DNA from: Flavobacterium sp. ASV13
Lineage (GTDB): Bacteria; Bacteroidota; Bacteroidia; Flavobacteriales; Flavobacteriaceae
Assembly: GCF_000745775.1 (NCBI RefSeq)
Contig: NZ_JQJY01000004.1
Coordinates: forward strand, 186,001-250,000
Reading direction: 5' to 3'
DNA: 64,000 nucleotides
Under the pieces are notes generated by a model that saw only the letters and a program-made list of their open reading frames with translations, was not told the DNA's origin and did not search any database. Within the stretch, counting starts at the first letter, position 1. Every line of letters begins with the position of its first letter. Shown piece after piece: positions 52,380 through 61,402 of the stretch. Made by a program: the position numbers and the translations under genes.

Positions 52380-53450
52380 ATGAAAAAACACAACTACAGC
52401 GCAGGACCAAGTATTTTACCTCAGGAAGTTTTTGAGAAGGCATCAAAAGCAATTTTAAATTTTAATGATTCAGGATTATCTATCCTTGAAATTTCGCACC
52501 GAAGTAAAGATTTCGTTGCTGTTATGGATGAAGCTCGTTCCCTTGCTTTAGAATTATTAGGACTGCAAGGAAAAGGATACCAAGCTTTATTTTTACAAGG
52601 CGGTGCAAGTACTGCATTCTTAATGGCTCCTTATAACTTGATGAAAGAAGGCGGAAAAGCTGCTTATTTAGATTCAGGTACGTGGGCAACTGCTGCTATT
52701 AAAGAAGCTAAGCTTTTTGGAGAAACTGTTATTGTAGGATCTTCAAAAGAAGACAATTATACTCATATTCCAAAAGGTTACGAAATTCCTGGTGATGCTG
52801 ATTATTTTCACTGTACTAGTAACAATACTATTTTTGGAACTCAAATGCACGAATTCCCTTCAACTTCTATTCCGGTAGTTTGCGATATGAGTTCAGATAT
52901 TTTTTCACGTCAGTTGGATTTCTCTAAATTCGATTTGATTTATGCCGGAGCTCAAAAAAATATGGGACCTGCAGGAACGACTTTAGTTGTAATCAAAGAA
53001 GAAATTTTAGAGAAAAACGGAAGAACAATTCCGAGTATGTTAGATTACGCTAAACATATCAAAGCAGAAAGTATGTACAATACTCCTCCTGTATTTTCAG
53101 TTTACGTTTCTTTATTAACATTACAATGGATTAAAGAAAAAGGCGGAATCGCTGCTGTTGAAAAATTAAACAACGCAAAAGCAGATTTGCTTTATGCTGA
53201 AATCGACAGAAACCCATTATTCAAAGGAGCTGCAAATGTTGAAGACCGTTCTAAAATGAACGTAACTTTCTTATTGAACAATCCAGAACATACTGAAACT
53301 TTTGACGCTTTATGGAAAGCTGCAGGAATTTCAGGATTGCCAGGACACCGTTCTGTTGGTGGTTACAGAGCTTCTATCTACAACGCTATGCCAATTGAAA
53401 GCGTTCAGGTTTTGGTTGATGTAATGAAAGCATTAGAATCTAAAGTTTAA
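52380..53450 (+). CDS. serC: Phosphoserine aminotransferase
   Basis: The 356-residue fold-type I PLP enzyme opens KKHNYSAGPSILP and carries the PLP lysine K193 in YAGAQKNMGPAG. It also has HCTSNNTIFGTQ and the C-terminal GHRSVGGYRASIYNAM loop. It converts 3-phosphohydroxypyruvate and glutamate into phosphoserine. serA follows, so two steps of the phosphorylated serine pathway are adjacent. Confidence 0.94.
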   Translation: MKKHNYSAGPSILPQEVFEKASKAILNFNDSGLSILEISHRSKDFVAVMDEARSLALELLGLQGKGYQALFLQGGASTAFLMAPYNLMKEGGKAAYLDSGTWATAAIKEAKLFGETVIVGSSKEDNYTHIPKGYEIPGDADYFHCTSNNTIFGTQMHEFPSTSIPVVCDMSSDIFSRQLDFSKFDLIYAGAQKNMGPAGTTLVVIKEEILEKNGRTIPSMLDYAKHIKAESMYNTPPVFSVYVSLLTLQWIKEKGGIAAVEKLNNAKADLLYAEIDRNPLFKGAANVEDRSKMNVTFLLNNPEHTETFDALWKAAGISGLPGHRSVGGYRASIYNAMPIESVQVLVDVMKALESKV

Positions 53451-53459
53451 TCTTTTTTC

Positions 53460-53577
53460 GGTTAATCGTTAATTTGTTTAACTGTTTAATCGTAATGTTC
53501 CCTTTAGAAAAATATCAAAAAAGAAAAATCAAATAGCTGGTTTATCGATTAAACATTAAACGATTTACCAAATAAAC
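53460..53577. repeat. Intergenic dyad of TTTAATCG-type words
   Basis: The left arm (53460-53493: GTTAATCG, GTTAATTT, GTTTAACT, GTTTAATCG) and right arm (about 53546-53577: CGATTAAAC, ATTAAACG, AAATAAAC) are imperfect inverted word runs. It lies between serC and serA on the same strand. Confidence 0.68.
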
Positions 53578-53589
53578 AATAAACACACA

Positions 53590-54540
53590 ATGAAAGTATT
53601 AGCAAATGACGGAATTTCTAAAAGCGGAATTCTAGCCTTAGAAAAAGGCGGATTTGAAGTTATAACTACAAAAGTAGCTCAAGAACAAGTAGCTAACTAT
53701 ATTAATGAAAATAATGTTGACGTAATTTTAGTTCGTAGTGCAACTAAAGTTCGTAAAGATATTATCGACGCTTGTCCTGGTATCAAAATCATCGGACGTG
53801 GTGGAGTTGGAATGGATAACATCGATGTGGATTATGCTAAAAGCAAAGGAATTCATGTAATCAATACTCCAGCTTCATCTTCAGAATCTGTTGCTGAATT
53901 AGTATTTGGTCACTTATTCTCTGGTGTTCGTTTTTTACATGATTCAAACAGAAATATGCCATTAGAAGGAGATTCTAACTTTGACGGTTTGAAAAAAGCG
54001 TACGCTAACGGAACTGAATTAAGAGGAAAAACTTTAGGTATTGTTGGTATTGGTCGTATCGGACAAGCTACTGCAAAAATGGCTCTTGGTTTAGGAATGA
54101 AAGTTATCGCTGCAGATAGTTTTATTCCTGAAGTAGATGTAAAAGTTGAGTTTTTTGACGGACAATCTATCACAACTAAAATCGTTTCTCAATCTTTAGA
54201 GTCTTTATTCAAAGAAGCTGATTTCATTACATTGCACGTTCCTGCTCAGGATGGTTACATCATTGGAGAAAAAGAACTTGCTATCATGAAAGACGGCGTT
54301 GGAATTGTAAACTGTGCTCGTGGTGGTGTTATTGATGAAGTAGCTTTAGTAAAAGCTTTAGATTCAGGAAAAGTTGCTTTTGCTGGTTTAGACGTTTTTG
54401 AAAGTGAACCAAAACCAGAAATGGCAATCTTAATGCACTCTAAAATTTCATTGACTCCACATATTGGAGCTGCAACTGGAGAAGCACAAGACAGAATTGG
54501 TACTGAATTAGCATCACAAATTATTACTTTGTTAAGCTAA
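53590..54540 (+). CDS. serA: D-3-phosphoglycerate dehydrogenase (short form)
   Basis: The 316-residue protein has a Rossmann motif GIVGIGRIGQA (GxGxxG 153-158). The catalytic Arg/Glu/His set lies in NCARGGVIDE, FESEPKPE and LTPHIGAATGEAQ. It oxidises 3-phosphoglycerate. It lacks the C-terminal ACT domain of E. coli SerA, so it is probably not feedback-inhibited by serine through that domain. It follows serC after a word-repeat dyad. Confidence 0.92.
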   Translation: MKVLANDGISKSGILALEKGGFEVITTKVAQEQVANYINENNVDVILVRSATKVRKDIIDACPGIKIIGRGGVGMDNIDVDYAKSKGIHVINTPASSSESVAELVFGHLFSGVRFLHDSNRNMPLEGDSNFDGLKKAYANGTELRGKTLGIVGIGRIGQATAKMALGLGMKVIAADSFIPEVDVKVEFFDGQSITTKIVSQSLESLFKEADFITLHVPAQDGYIIGEKELAIMKDGVGIVNCARGGVIDEVALVKALDSGKVAFAGLDVFESEPKPEMAILMHSKISLTPHIGAATGEAQDRIGTELASQIITLLS

Positions 54541-54563
54541 TCAACTATAATTAAATTATTTGC

Positions 54564-54597
54564 AAGGGATTTATTAACATCGTTTAATAAATCCCTT
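54564..54597 (+). terminator. Terminator of serA
   Basis: AAGGGATTTATTAA and TTAATAAATCCCTT form a perfect 14-base stem with a six-base loop, followed by a T-rich tract. Confidence 0.87.
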
Positions 54598-54642
54598 TCT
54601 TTTTTTGTTTAAATTTGAGTTCTAATCTAAATCCTTAATGTT

Positions 54643-55206
54643 ATGTTTGAACAATTAACCCAATTAGTACAACAATACGGAGGCGATGCTGTTGTAAATA
54701 ATGCCGCTGTCCCAAATGAGCATAATGAAGCTGTAATTGGCGAAACCAGCAATTCTATTTTTGAAGGATTAAAAAAGATTGTTTCTGAAGGTGGAACCGA
54801 TCAAATTGCGGGATTATTTAATGGAAACTCACCAATTGACAGCTCAAATCCAGTCGTACAACAAATTCAACAACAATTAAGCGGAAACCTTGGCGAAAAA
54901 TTTGGCTTAAGCAGTGCCGATTCAAATGGAGTTGCATCCAATTTGATTCCGCAGATTTTAGGTTCTTTAGTGAATAAAGCAAAAGACCCTAATGACAGTA
55001 GTTTTCAAATTTCTGATATTATAAATTCGATTTCTGGCAACAGTGGACAAGCTTCAGGAATAATGGATACAATTTCTAAATATGGAATGCAATTTGGCCT
55101 TGACCAAAACAGCGATGGAAAAGTTGATGTAGCAGATGTTCTTGTTGTTACTAAAAGCAAAGGCGGTATTGCCGGTTTTATTGGCAAATTGTTTGGAAGC
55201 AAGTAA
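54643..55206 (+). CDS. DUF937-like protein
   Basis: The 187-residue, Gln/Asn/Ser-rich protein has VQQYGGDAVVNN, VSEGGTDQIAGLFNG and ISGNSGQASGIMDTISKYG, fitting DUF937/YidB-like proteins. Near the end DQNSDGKVDVADV has the spacing of a calcium-binding EF-hand or dockerin loop. A C-terminal glycine-rich hydrophobic tail (GGIAGFIGKLFGSK) follows. No signal peptide is seen. The function is unknown. Confidence 0.72.
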   Translation: MFEQLTQLVQQYGGDAVVNNAAVPNEHNEAVIGETSNSIFEGLKKIVSEGGTDQIAGLFNGNSPIDSSNPVVQQIQQQLSGNLGEKFGLSSADSNGVASNLIPQILGSLVNKAKDPNDSSFQISDIINSISGNSGQASGIMDTISKYGMQFGLDQNSDGKVDVADVLVVTKSKGGIAGFIGKLFGSK

Positions 55207-55350
55207 AGGTTCTAAGTTACTAAGGTTCTAAGATTCTAAGGTTTTAGTCTCTTTGTAAAATATTCAAAAAGCTGTTTATTAAAATAAACAGCTTTTTTTT
55301 ATAGCCGAGAATAACTTAGCATCTTAGAACCTTAGAATCTCAGAACCTCA
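55205..55350. repeat. Octad-repeat dyad enclosing a terminator
   Basis: Inverted 8-base word runs (TTCTAAGT, TACTAAGG, TTCTAAGA on the left, from 55208; CTTAGCAT, CTTAGAAC, CTTAGAAT on the right, to 55350) flank a strong inner hairpin at 55266-55297 (AAAAAGCTGTTTATT arm) followed by T8. It sits between the DUF937-like gene and the DUF6146 gene. Confidence 0.75.
55266..55297 (+). terminator. Terminator inside the octad dyad
   Basis: Perfect 15-base arms with a two-base loop are followed by eight T in all. It ends the DUF937-like transcript and is placed between the two repeat arms. Confidence 0.85.
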
Positions 55351-55388
55351 AAAAAAATTCGTAACTTTAATTGTTTAAAACAAAAATC

Positions 55389-55829
55389 ATGAAGAAATTC
55401 ATTTACATATTGATTGTTTTATTTACAGTAATAGCGTGTTCGACAGGTTCAAAAAATAACGCGGTTGCTGCAAATTCTCCTAAGCTAAATTCTGGTGTAA
55501 ATGATACTGTCCGAATTGCAAATGATTCTCTTGAATATGAAGTTATTATTATCGATAATGGCTTTTCGACCTGGTTGGCATCAGTCGCACAACCTCGTTT
55601 TTATTATTCCCTTAGTTACCTTGAAAACAAAAACTTTCTGTATGTAACCGAATGGAATAATCGCGTACGCCAGCCTCAGCTTTACAATCCAAACTTATAT
55701 GAAATGCTGATTGATTATCGTCCTGAGATTCATTATGGCTATGAAGTGAATTACCTTATTTACAACTACATGATTTATTTTCAAAATACTTATAAACAAA
55801 AGCTTTTGGGGTACGTTCCATCTAGATAA
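55389..55829 (+). CDS. DUF6146 family lipoprotein
   Basis: The start is MKKFIYILIVLFTVIAC, a lipoprotein signal; six earlier codons are dropped. The 146-residue product has a Ser/Asn-rich linker and the core YEVIIIDNGFSTWLASVAQPRFYYSLSYLENKN followed by tyrosine-rich segments. It fits DUF6146 of Flavobacteriaceae. Its surface role is unknown. The DUF6787-like membrane-protein gene follows. Confidence 0.72.
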   Translation: MKKFIYILIVLFTVIACSTGSKNNAVAANSPKLNSGVNDTVRIANDSLEYEVIIIDNGFSTWLASVAQPRFYYSLSYLENKNFLYVTEWNNRVRQPQLYNPNLYEMLIDYRPEIHYGYEVNYLIYNYMIYFQNTYKQKLLGYVPSR

Positions 55830-55861
55830 TGTTATTATATTTGTAATCATTACAAATAGCA

Positions 55862-56164
55862 ATGAATAAATTAAAGCAACGTTGGGGAATAACCTCAAAT
55901 TTTCAAGCCATTATCATTCTTATCGTTTTTGCCATCACCGGATCGGCATCTGCGTGGCTGTCTAAACCTTTCTGTGTTTGGCTCGGAATTACAAAAGAAG
56001 ATTTTGGAGGTTGGTTTACTTTAATTCGCCTACTTATTATTTTCCCTATTTATCAAGTTTTGCTGGTTGCCATTGGAACAATCTTTGGGCAATTCAAGTT
56101 CTTTTGGAGTTTCGAAAAGAAAATGCTTAAAAACATGGGATTAGGCTTTCTATTTAAAGACTAA
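55862..56164 (+). CDS. DUF6787-like small membrane protein
   Basis: The 100-residue protein has two or three hydrophobic segments (IIILIVFAITGSASAWLSKP, WFTLIRLLIIFPIYQVLLVAIGTIFG) and a basic, Phe-rich tail (FKFFWSFEKKMLKNMGLGF). I recall it as DUF6787, sometimes mislabelled as a lipoprotein-processing transferase; the latter is not supported by motifs. Its 3' end overlaps the next convergent gene by four bases. Confidence 0.6.
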   Translation: MNKLKQRWGITSNFQAIIILIVFAITGSASAWLSKPFCVWLGITKEDFGGWFTLIRLLIIFPIYQVLLVAIGTIFGQFKFFWSFEKKMLKNMGLGFLFKD

Positions 56165-56460
56165 TCTTCTTTGTTTCTTTTCTGAAAATAATAGGTATAA
56201 ATCCAAGTAATTGTAAACGACGGAATAACATCTGTAAAGGGAAGAATTTCTTCAATAAAAGTCAAAACGCTGGCCACTTTCCCTACTCTTCCTTTATACA
56301 TTCTCGTCATTATAAAAGCTGCAATCGGTGCCCAGATCACATCAGCAAAATCTCCGAAAATTGTAATTGCCGAAGTCGCCATACCAATTCCATCCAAAAT
56401 CAAGCCGATTATAAGTTTTCTGCTTTTATCATCTTCATCTATTACTTTCAAGTCCTGCAT
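56161..56460 (-). CDS. Small membrane protein, conserved hypothetical
   Basis: The 99-residue protein has two hydrophobic stretches (IIGLILDGIGMATSAITIFGDF and IWAPIAAFIMTRMY) plus a third near the end (FTDVIPSFTITWIYTYYF). It resembles the small holin-like or YkvA-like hypotheticals of Flavobacteria only in general shape, so I make no functional claim. It overlaps the DUF6787-like gene tail to tail. Confidence 0.55.
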   Translation of the reverse strand: MQDLKVIDEDDKSRKLIIGLILDGIGMATSAITIFGDFADVIWAPIAAFIMTRMYKGRVGKVASVLTFIEEILPFTDVIPSFTITWIYTYYFQKRNKED

Positions 56461-56552
56461 GTTACATTTGTTTTTAGTTCATCTAAATTAAAAATAATTG
56501 ATTAAATCGAATTATTTCTTTTTCGGAATTAACTTTTAAAATTACCACTTTC

Positions 56553-57272
56553 TTATTTATTTCTCACCACAGCAAATAATGCTCCAAAATCTCCATCCGT
56601 TTGATTCCAATCTTGCGATGGAAGATAAGCACGTGATACAAATCCGTCAAGATAAAGCGCATTTTTACATCCTAAACTTTTAAAATAAATAGCAAAATCA
56701 TAGAAATTCACTTCGCTTTTCGACAATACAAAAACCACTTTTCCATCAGGAAGAATTCCAACTCCATTTCTAATATTTACATTTTTTGACCCTTCCTTAA
56801 AATCAGGATGAATTTTTCCATCAATAAGTAACATTGGTCCAGATTGCGTCGCAAAACTGATTTCACCATTATTAAAGAAAGTTTCTGTCGTACAAATTTT
56901 TGCCGTTTTCTTAGTTGTAATATAAAACACTCCGTTTGGCTTTAAATAAAAATTTCCTGCTGCTTTTGTGGTATCCAAAGGAATAATTTCTCTTTTGTTT
57001 TCAATATAAAGTCCCTGAGGAGAATTATCAGTTTTATACATTCCTGCATTCATAACAAAATCTAATTCAAGATTCTTTTTTGCTGTCCAACGCTTCAAAT
57101 TTTCAATGCTTCCAAAACGTTTCCCATTTTCATCTTTCCAAAATAATTTCAAGTTTTGTTTTTTAACATCCACTTTATACGTTAAAAATTTATCATTAGA
57201 ATATTTATCAGCATTCGCAAAAATCAACGAAATTCCGGCTATCAATACAAATAAGAATATTTTTAATTTCAT
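56553..57272 (-). CDS. Phosphodiester glycosidase family protein (DUF2233/NAGPA-like)
   Basis: The 239-residue protein has a signal peptide (KLKIFLFVLIAGISLIFANA) and the NAGPA/YigE pattern: FVMNAGMYKTDNSPQGLYIE, GPMLLIDGKIHP, RNGVGILPDGKVVFVLS and NALYLDGFVSRAYLP. The family includes enzymes that remove covering sugars from phosphodiesters. It is likely periplasmic or extracytoplasmic. It is divergent from the LolD-type gene. The substrate is unknown. Confidence 0.82.
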   Translation of the reverse strand: MKLKIFLFVLIAGISLIFANADKYSNDKFLTYKVDVKKQNLKLFWKDENGKRFGSIENLKRWTAKKNLELDFVMNAGMYKTDNSPQGLYIENKREIIPLDTTKAAGNFYLKPNGVFYITTKKTAKICTTETFFNNGEISFATQSGPMLLIDGKIHPDFKEGSKNVNIRNGVGILPDGKVVFVLSKSEVNFYDFAIYFKSLGCKNALYLDGFVSRAYLPSQDWNQTDGDFGALFAVVRNK

Positions 57273-57384
57273 TTTTAAAATATTATTTCGTTAAAGATAA
57301 ACCTAAATTACATCATAAAATTCTGTTACAACCCATTTTTATATCGATAGATTCTTCGTTTCTTTGTAGAAACAGTTTCAAAAA

Positions 57385-58071
57385 ATGATACACGCAAAAA
57401 ATATACATAAATTCTACGATCAGCTTGAAGTTTTAAAAGGAGTTGATTTGCATATTAAAAAAGGAGAAATTGTTTCGATTGTAGGCGCTTCTGGTGCCGG
57501 AAAAACTACTTTATTGCACATTCTAGGAACATTAGACAAACCTTCAAACGGCAATACAGATACTTCATTAACTATAAATGGAGAAAATATTCTGAAACTA
57601 AATGATAAAGCTTTATCTAGTTTTAGAAATTTGAATTTAGGTTTTATTTTTCAGTTTCATCAGCTTTTACCTGAGTTTACGGCTTTAGAAAATGTTTGTA
57701 TTCCTGCGTACATCGCTGGCAAAAAACCATCGGAAACTGAAGCTGAAGCTAAAAAACTACTAACATTTCTAGGATTATCTCATCGTATCAATCATAAACC
57801 AAATGAACTTTCAGGCGGAGAACAACAACGTGTAGCCGTTGCTAGGGCTTTGATCAATAAACCTGATGTGATTTTTGCCGATGAACCTTCGGGGAATTTA
57901 GATACACATTCAGCCGAAAATCTGCATCAATTATTTTTTCAGCTTCGTGATGAATTTGGACAAACTTTTGTAATTGTAACCCACAACGAAGAATTGGCAA
58001 ATATGGCCGATAGAAAATTGGTAATGGTTGATGGTCAGATCAGCAACACAGGAATGGTTGAAAATGAATAA
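57385..58071 (+). CDS. ABC transporter ATP-binding protein, LolD-like
   Basis: The 228-residue ATPase has Walker A GASGAGKT (38-45), Q-loop [16 protein letters not shown], signature [15 protein letters not shown] and Walker [13 protein letters not shown]. The QxxFxxL and LSGGEQQ pattern and the small size fit the LolD/MacB group, which serves lipoprotein release or extrusion. No LolC/E-like permease lies next to it. Its stop overlaps the TIGR02757 gene by eight bases. Confidence 0.88.
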   Translation: MIHAKNIHKFYDQLEVLKGVDLHIKKGEIVSIVGASGAGKTTLLHILGTLDKPSNGNTDTSLTINGENILKLNDKALSSFRNLNLGFIFQFHQLLPEFTALENVCIPAYIAGKKPSETEAEAKKLLTFLGLSHRINHKPNELSGGEQQRVAVARALINKPDVIFADEPSGNLDTHSAENLHQLFFQLRDEFGQTFVIVTHNEELANMADRKLVMVDGQISNTGMVENE

Positions 58072-58828
58072 AACAGAACTCAAAGATTTTCTTGACGAAA
58101 AAGTCATTCAATATAACAATCAGGATTTTATTGAAAGTGATCCTGTTCAGATTCCACATTTGTTTTCTCAAAAAGAAGATATTGAAATTGCCGGTTTTCT
58201 GAGTGCAACAATCGCATGGGGAAATCGCAAAATGATCATTAAAAACTCGCATCAAATGATGGAATTAATGGGCAACACGCCTTATGATTTTGTCATGTCA
58301 CATTCTGATGAGGATTTGGCTCGCTTGGAAAATTTTGTACATCGTACTTTTAACGGAAAAGATTTGGGTGGTTTCATAAAGGGGCTTCAACACATTTACA
58401 AAAACCATAATGGCCTCGAAGCTGTTTTTGCCAAAAATCAGGAAGAAAACAGCTTACAGAAAAGCATTCATGAATTCAAAAAATTGTTTTTCGAAATCGA
58501 TCATTTGCCTCGAACTCAAAAACATATTTCAGATCCTTTAAACAATTCCGCTGCAAAAAGAATCAACATGTACCTGAGATGGATGGTGCGTCAAGATGCT
58601 AAAGGCGTCGATCTTGGTATTTGGAAAACTATTTCTCCTTCTATTTTATCTTGCCCTTTAGATGTCCATTCTGGAAATGTTGCCCGAAAATTAGGATTGC
58701 TTTCGCGAAAGCAAAACGACGGAAAAGCTTTGTCCGAACTAGATTCAAAACTTAGAGAAATGGACAAACAAGATCCTGTAAAATATGATTTTGCGCTTTT
58801 CGGTTTAGGCGTTTTTGAAGGATTTTAA
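58064..58828 (+). CDS. TIGR02757 family protein
   Basis: The start is [18 protein letters not shown] inside the end of the LolD-type gene. The 254-residue protein has [18 protein letters not shown] and, near the C-terminus, [21 protein letters not shown], which resembles the helix-hairpin-helix/DxH part of Nth- or MutY-type DNA glycosylases. The family is widespread and uncharacterised. A role in nucleic acid chemistry is inferred from that resemblance. It contains the second copy of the GCTTTCGCGAAAGC palindrome in its coding sequence. Confidence 0.82.
   Translation: MNKTELKDFLDEKVIQYNNQDFIESDPVQIPHLFSQKEDIEIAGFLSATIAWGNRKMIIKNSHQMMELMGNTPYDFVMSHSDEDLARLENFVHRTFNGKDLGGFIKGLQHIYKNHNGLEAVFAKNQEENSLQKSIHEFKKLFFEIDHLPRTQKHISDPLNNSAAKRINMYLRWMVRQDAKGVDLGIWKTISPSILSCPLDVHSGNVARKLGLLSRKQNDGKALSELDSKLREMDKQDPVKYDFALFGLGVFEGF
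58697..58714. repeat. 18-base palindrome TTGCTTTCGCGAAAGCAA
   Basis: A perfect palindrome inside the TIGR02757 gene. It shares the 14-base core GCTTTCGCGAAAGC with the intergenic copy at 45146-45161. Here it encodes LLSRKQ, so the sequence is kept within an open frame. Confidence 0.75.
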
Positions 58829-58900
58829 TCCGAAACCGAGTTCTTTTTCCCTAGCTTTTTTCTGTTTTTTTTCGTAATATTACAGTATAAAGCTATTGGT

Positions 58901-59962
58901 ATGGAGCAACTTATAGGTTATATCAAACATTTTGTCATTCCATTTTTCTTAATCATAACTTTATCGCTAATCGTAATTCTGCTTTTTAAAAGAATACGCT
59001 ATCAATACACACTGCCTTATCGATCTCAAATTATTCGAAAATCAGAAATTTTTTTAACTGAAATTACGCTTTCGAACCCAGATAAAAATACTTTAAAATA
59101 CAAAATTTCAAAATTTAAATCTGAAATTCCGATACATAAAAACTGGTGCAAAGACATGCTGATCAGTAATATGATCCTCATGAAAAGCAATTTAAAAGGA
59201 AAAACAGCAAAAAATATTCTTTCCATTTACAAACAACTTGAATTAAACCATTATTCTGCCAGCTTAATTCGGGACTTCAGAAAATATAAAAAATGCCTTG
59301 GGTTTTATCATTTTCAGGCTATAGGGTATAGACCCGGAATTCATATGATTAAAAAATATTTGTTGCATCCCAACCAAATTATTCTTTCTAATGCCAATAT
59401 CGCCTTTTTAGCACTTTCAAAAGGCAACTGGCTGGCTTTGGATAAAATTCCGGTAAAAGTATCGCGCATCACAACCATAAAAGTAATGGATGTGCTGCAT
59501 TCTGAAAATATCCCAATTCCGAAAGACATTGATCTTTGGATACATTCAGAAAAAAAAGCCATTTTAAAACTCGCTGTCATGACGATGGTATTTTACAATT
59601 ACAGAAATAAATCGACTGAGATTATAAAACTCCTTCACCACAAACACAAAGCATTAAGAATCGACGTTATAATCGCCATTCGTGATCTTTATTTAAATGA
59701 AGCCGAAGAAGAGCTTCTTTCTTTATTTGATAAGGAAACTATTGATGTTCAATTAGAAATACTAGAAACATTAGCTGTAATTGGATCAGAAAAAACAATT
59801 TCTTTTTTAAAGAATGAAATTCCAAAACAGGAAATAAAAGATTTAAAGTTGAAAATGGTTTTTTGTTACAATACGTTAGACCCTGCTGGTGTAGATCAAT
59901 TAGGAAGTCAGGATGCTGACACGCAAAAAATGATTAATCATATTAGAAAAATAGAATTATGA
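58901..59962 (+). CDS. HEAT-repeat-like membrane protein of an exopolysaccharide cluster
   Basis: The 353-residue protein has one N-terminal helix (about 12-31: VIPFFLIITLSLIVILLF) and a helical, repeat-like cytosolic part: LKLAVMTMVFYNYRN, HKALRIDVIIAIRDLYL, IDVQLEILETLAVIGSEKTISFL. These look like HEAT or armadillo-type units. The function is unknown. Its stop overlaps the processive GT2 gene by four bases, so they are made together. It could position the synthase or recruit a partner. I do not see catalytic motifs. Confidence 0.68.
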   Translation: MEQLIGYIKHFVIPFFLIITLSLIVILLFKRIRYQYTLPYRSQIIRKSEIFLTEITLSNPDKNTLKYKISKFKSEIPIHKNWCKDMLISNMILMKSNLKGKTAKNILSIYKQLELNHYSASLIRDFRKYKKCLGFYHFQAIGYRPGIHMIKKYLLHPNQIILSNANIAFLALSKGNWLALDKIPVKVSRITTIKVMDVLHSENIPIPKDIDLWIHSEKKAILKLAVMTMVFYNYRNKSTEIIKLLHHKHKALRIDVIIAIRDLYLNEAEEELLSLFDKETIDVQLEILETLAVIGSEKTISFLKNEIPKQEIKDLKLKMVFCYNTLDPAGVDQLGSQDADTQKMINHIRKIEL

Positions 59963-61395
59963 TAATAGATTTTTTATATCTGCTGATTCATTGCTATGCT
60001 ATTTTTGCGGGTATATTTTCTATTGCTTACATTTTATTTTATGTTTTTTTGGCCATACTATCTTATTTCGCCATCATCAAACATGTCAAATACCAGCGTT
60101 ATCTTGAGGAGGAAGTTTTGCTTCGTTCCAATCATATTTTAGGCGTTTCTGTTGTGGCTCCTGCCTTCAATGAAGGAGTCAATATTGTTTATAACGTAAA
60201 ATCACTGCTTTCGTTGACTTATCCAAAATATGAAGTTATTATTGTAAATGATGGAAGTACAGATGATACGCTTGAAAAATTAATCTCCGAATTTGATTTA
60301 GCAAAAATTGATTTTTATTATCAGGAAAAAATTCCAACCAAACCTGTAAGAGGGCATTATAGATCCAAAAATCCTGTTTATTCTAAATTGCTTGTTGTAG
60401 ATAAAATCAACGGAAAGAGCAAAGCCGATGCCTCAAATGCTGGCATAAATTCCTCGCAATACCCTCTTTTTTTATGTACCGATGTAGATTGCATTTTAAA
60501 ACGGGATACTATTTTGAAACTTGCAAAACCTTTTATGGAAAGTACAACACGTGTTATTGCAAGTGGCGCGGGAATCAGAATTTCAAATTCATGTGATGTA
60601 AAAGAAGGTTTTTTGCTTAAAGTACATTATCCGAAAGAATGGTATCCGCGTTTTCAGGAATTAGAATATGTTCGTTCTTTTTTGTTTGGAAGAATGGCCT
60701 GGAGCCAAATTAACGGCTTACTTTTAGTTTCTGGCGGACTCGGAATGTTTGACAAAGAGATTGTGGTGAATGCCGGAGGATATTGGCATCAATCTTTAGG
60801 CGAAGACATGGAATTAATTACCCGCATGCGAAGATACATGCACGACAACAATAAAAAGTTTTTAATAAAATACATTCCGGAATCACTTTGCTGGACTGAA
60901 GTTCCAAGTACAAAAACCGTTTTTTTAAGACAAAGAATACGTTGGGCGCGCGGACTCATTCAAACGCTTTATCTGCATAGAAAAATGTTTTTGAATCCAA
61001 AATATGGAAAAACGGCATTTTTAATTTTGCCATTCTTTTTTTCCTTCGAATTCATGGTTCCGATTATTGAATTTATTGGCATTATAACTTTGATTTCCAG
61101 TTTTATATTAGGATTGATTAATTTTCAGTTTTTACTGATTGTAAGCCTTTTGATTTATCTTTTTTATCTTTCAATAACCATTATTTCGATATTGATTGAT
61201 GAAACCCTGTATCGGACGTATTCAAATTACAAAGAGCTTCTTACACTAATCGGAATGGCGGCAATTGAACCGTTTGTCTATCATCCTGTTACTGTTTATG
61301 CGGCTTTAAAAGGATATTGGTATTTCTTTGGAAAAAAAGAACAAAAGTGGGGCGTTATGGTTCGAAAAGGTTTTGATCAGCCAAATAAAAAATAA
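59959..61395 (+). CDS. Processive GT2 synthase (PgaC/YaiP-like)
   Basis: The 478-residue membrane enzyme has N-terminal helices (about 2-40) and the GT2 catalytic set: VNDGST (96-101), CTDVDC (173-178) with the metal site, GED (281-283) and the processivity motif QRIRWARG (325-332). C-terminal helices follow (about 352-415). This is the layout of synthases that build and export a beta-linked polysaccharide (hyaluronan, poly-GlcNAc, cellulose-like). The closest named arrangement is E. coli YaiP/PgaC. The polymer is unknown. It overlaps the upstream HEAT-like gene. Confidence 0.87.
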   Translation: MIIDFLYLLIHCYAIFAGIFSIAYILFYVFLAILSYFAIIKHVKYQRYLEEEVLLRSNHILGVSVVAPAFNEGVNIVYNVKSLLSLTYPKYEVIIVNDGSTDDTLEKLISEFDLAKIDFYYQEKIPTKPVRGHYRSKNPVYSKLLVVDKINGKSKADASNAGINSSQYPLFLCTDVDCILKRDTILKLAKPFMESTTRVIASGAGIRISNSCDVKEGFLLKVHYPKEWYPRFQELEYVRSFLFGRMAWSQINGLLLVSGGLGMFDKEIVVNAGGYWHQSLGEDMELITRMRRYMHDNNKKFLIKYIPESLCWTEVPSTKTVFLRQRIRWARGLIQTLYLHRKMFLNPKYGKTAFLILPFFFSFEFMVPIIEFIGIITLISSFILGLINFQFLLIVSLLIYLFYLSITIISILIDETLYRTYSNYKELLTLIGMAAIEPFVYHPVTVYAALKGYWYFFGKKEQKWGVMVRKGFDQPNKK

Positions 61396-61402
61396 TGTGA
61401 TT

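Noticed and set aside
54643..55206. DQNSDGKVDVADV loop considered as a dockerin domain
   Set aside because: A single calcium-like loop without the second dockerin repeat or a cohesin partner; it is kept only as a possible metal site of the DUF937-like protein.
55862..56164. Naming the small membrane protein a prolipoprotein diacylglyceryl transferase
   Set aside because: At 100 residues it is much too short and has no Lgt signature.
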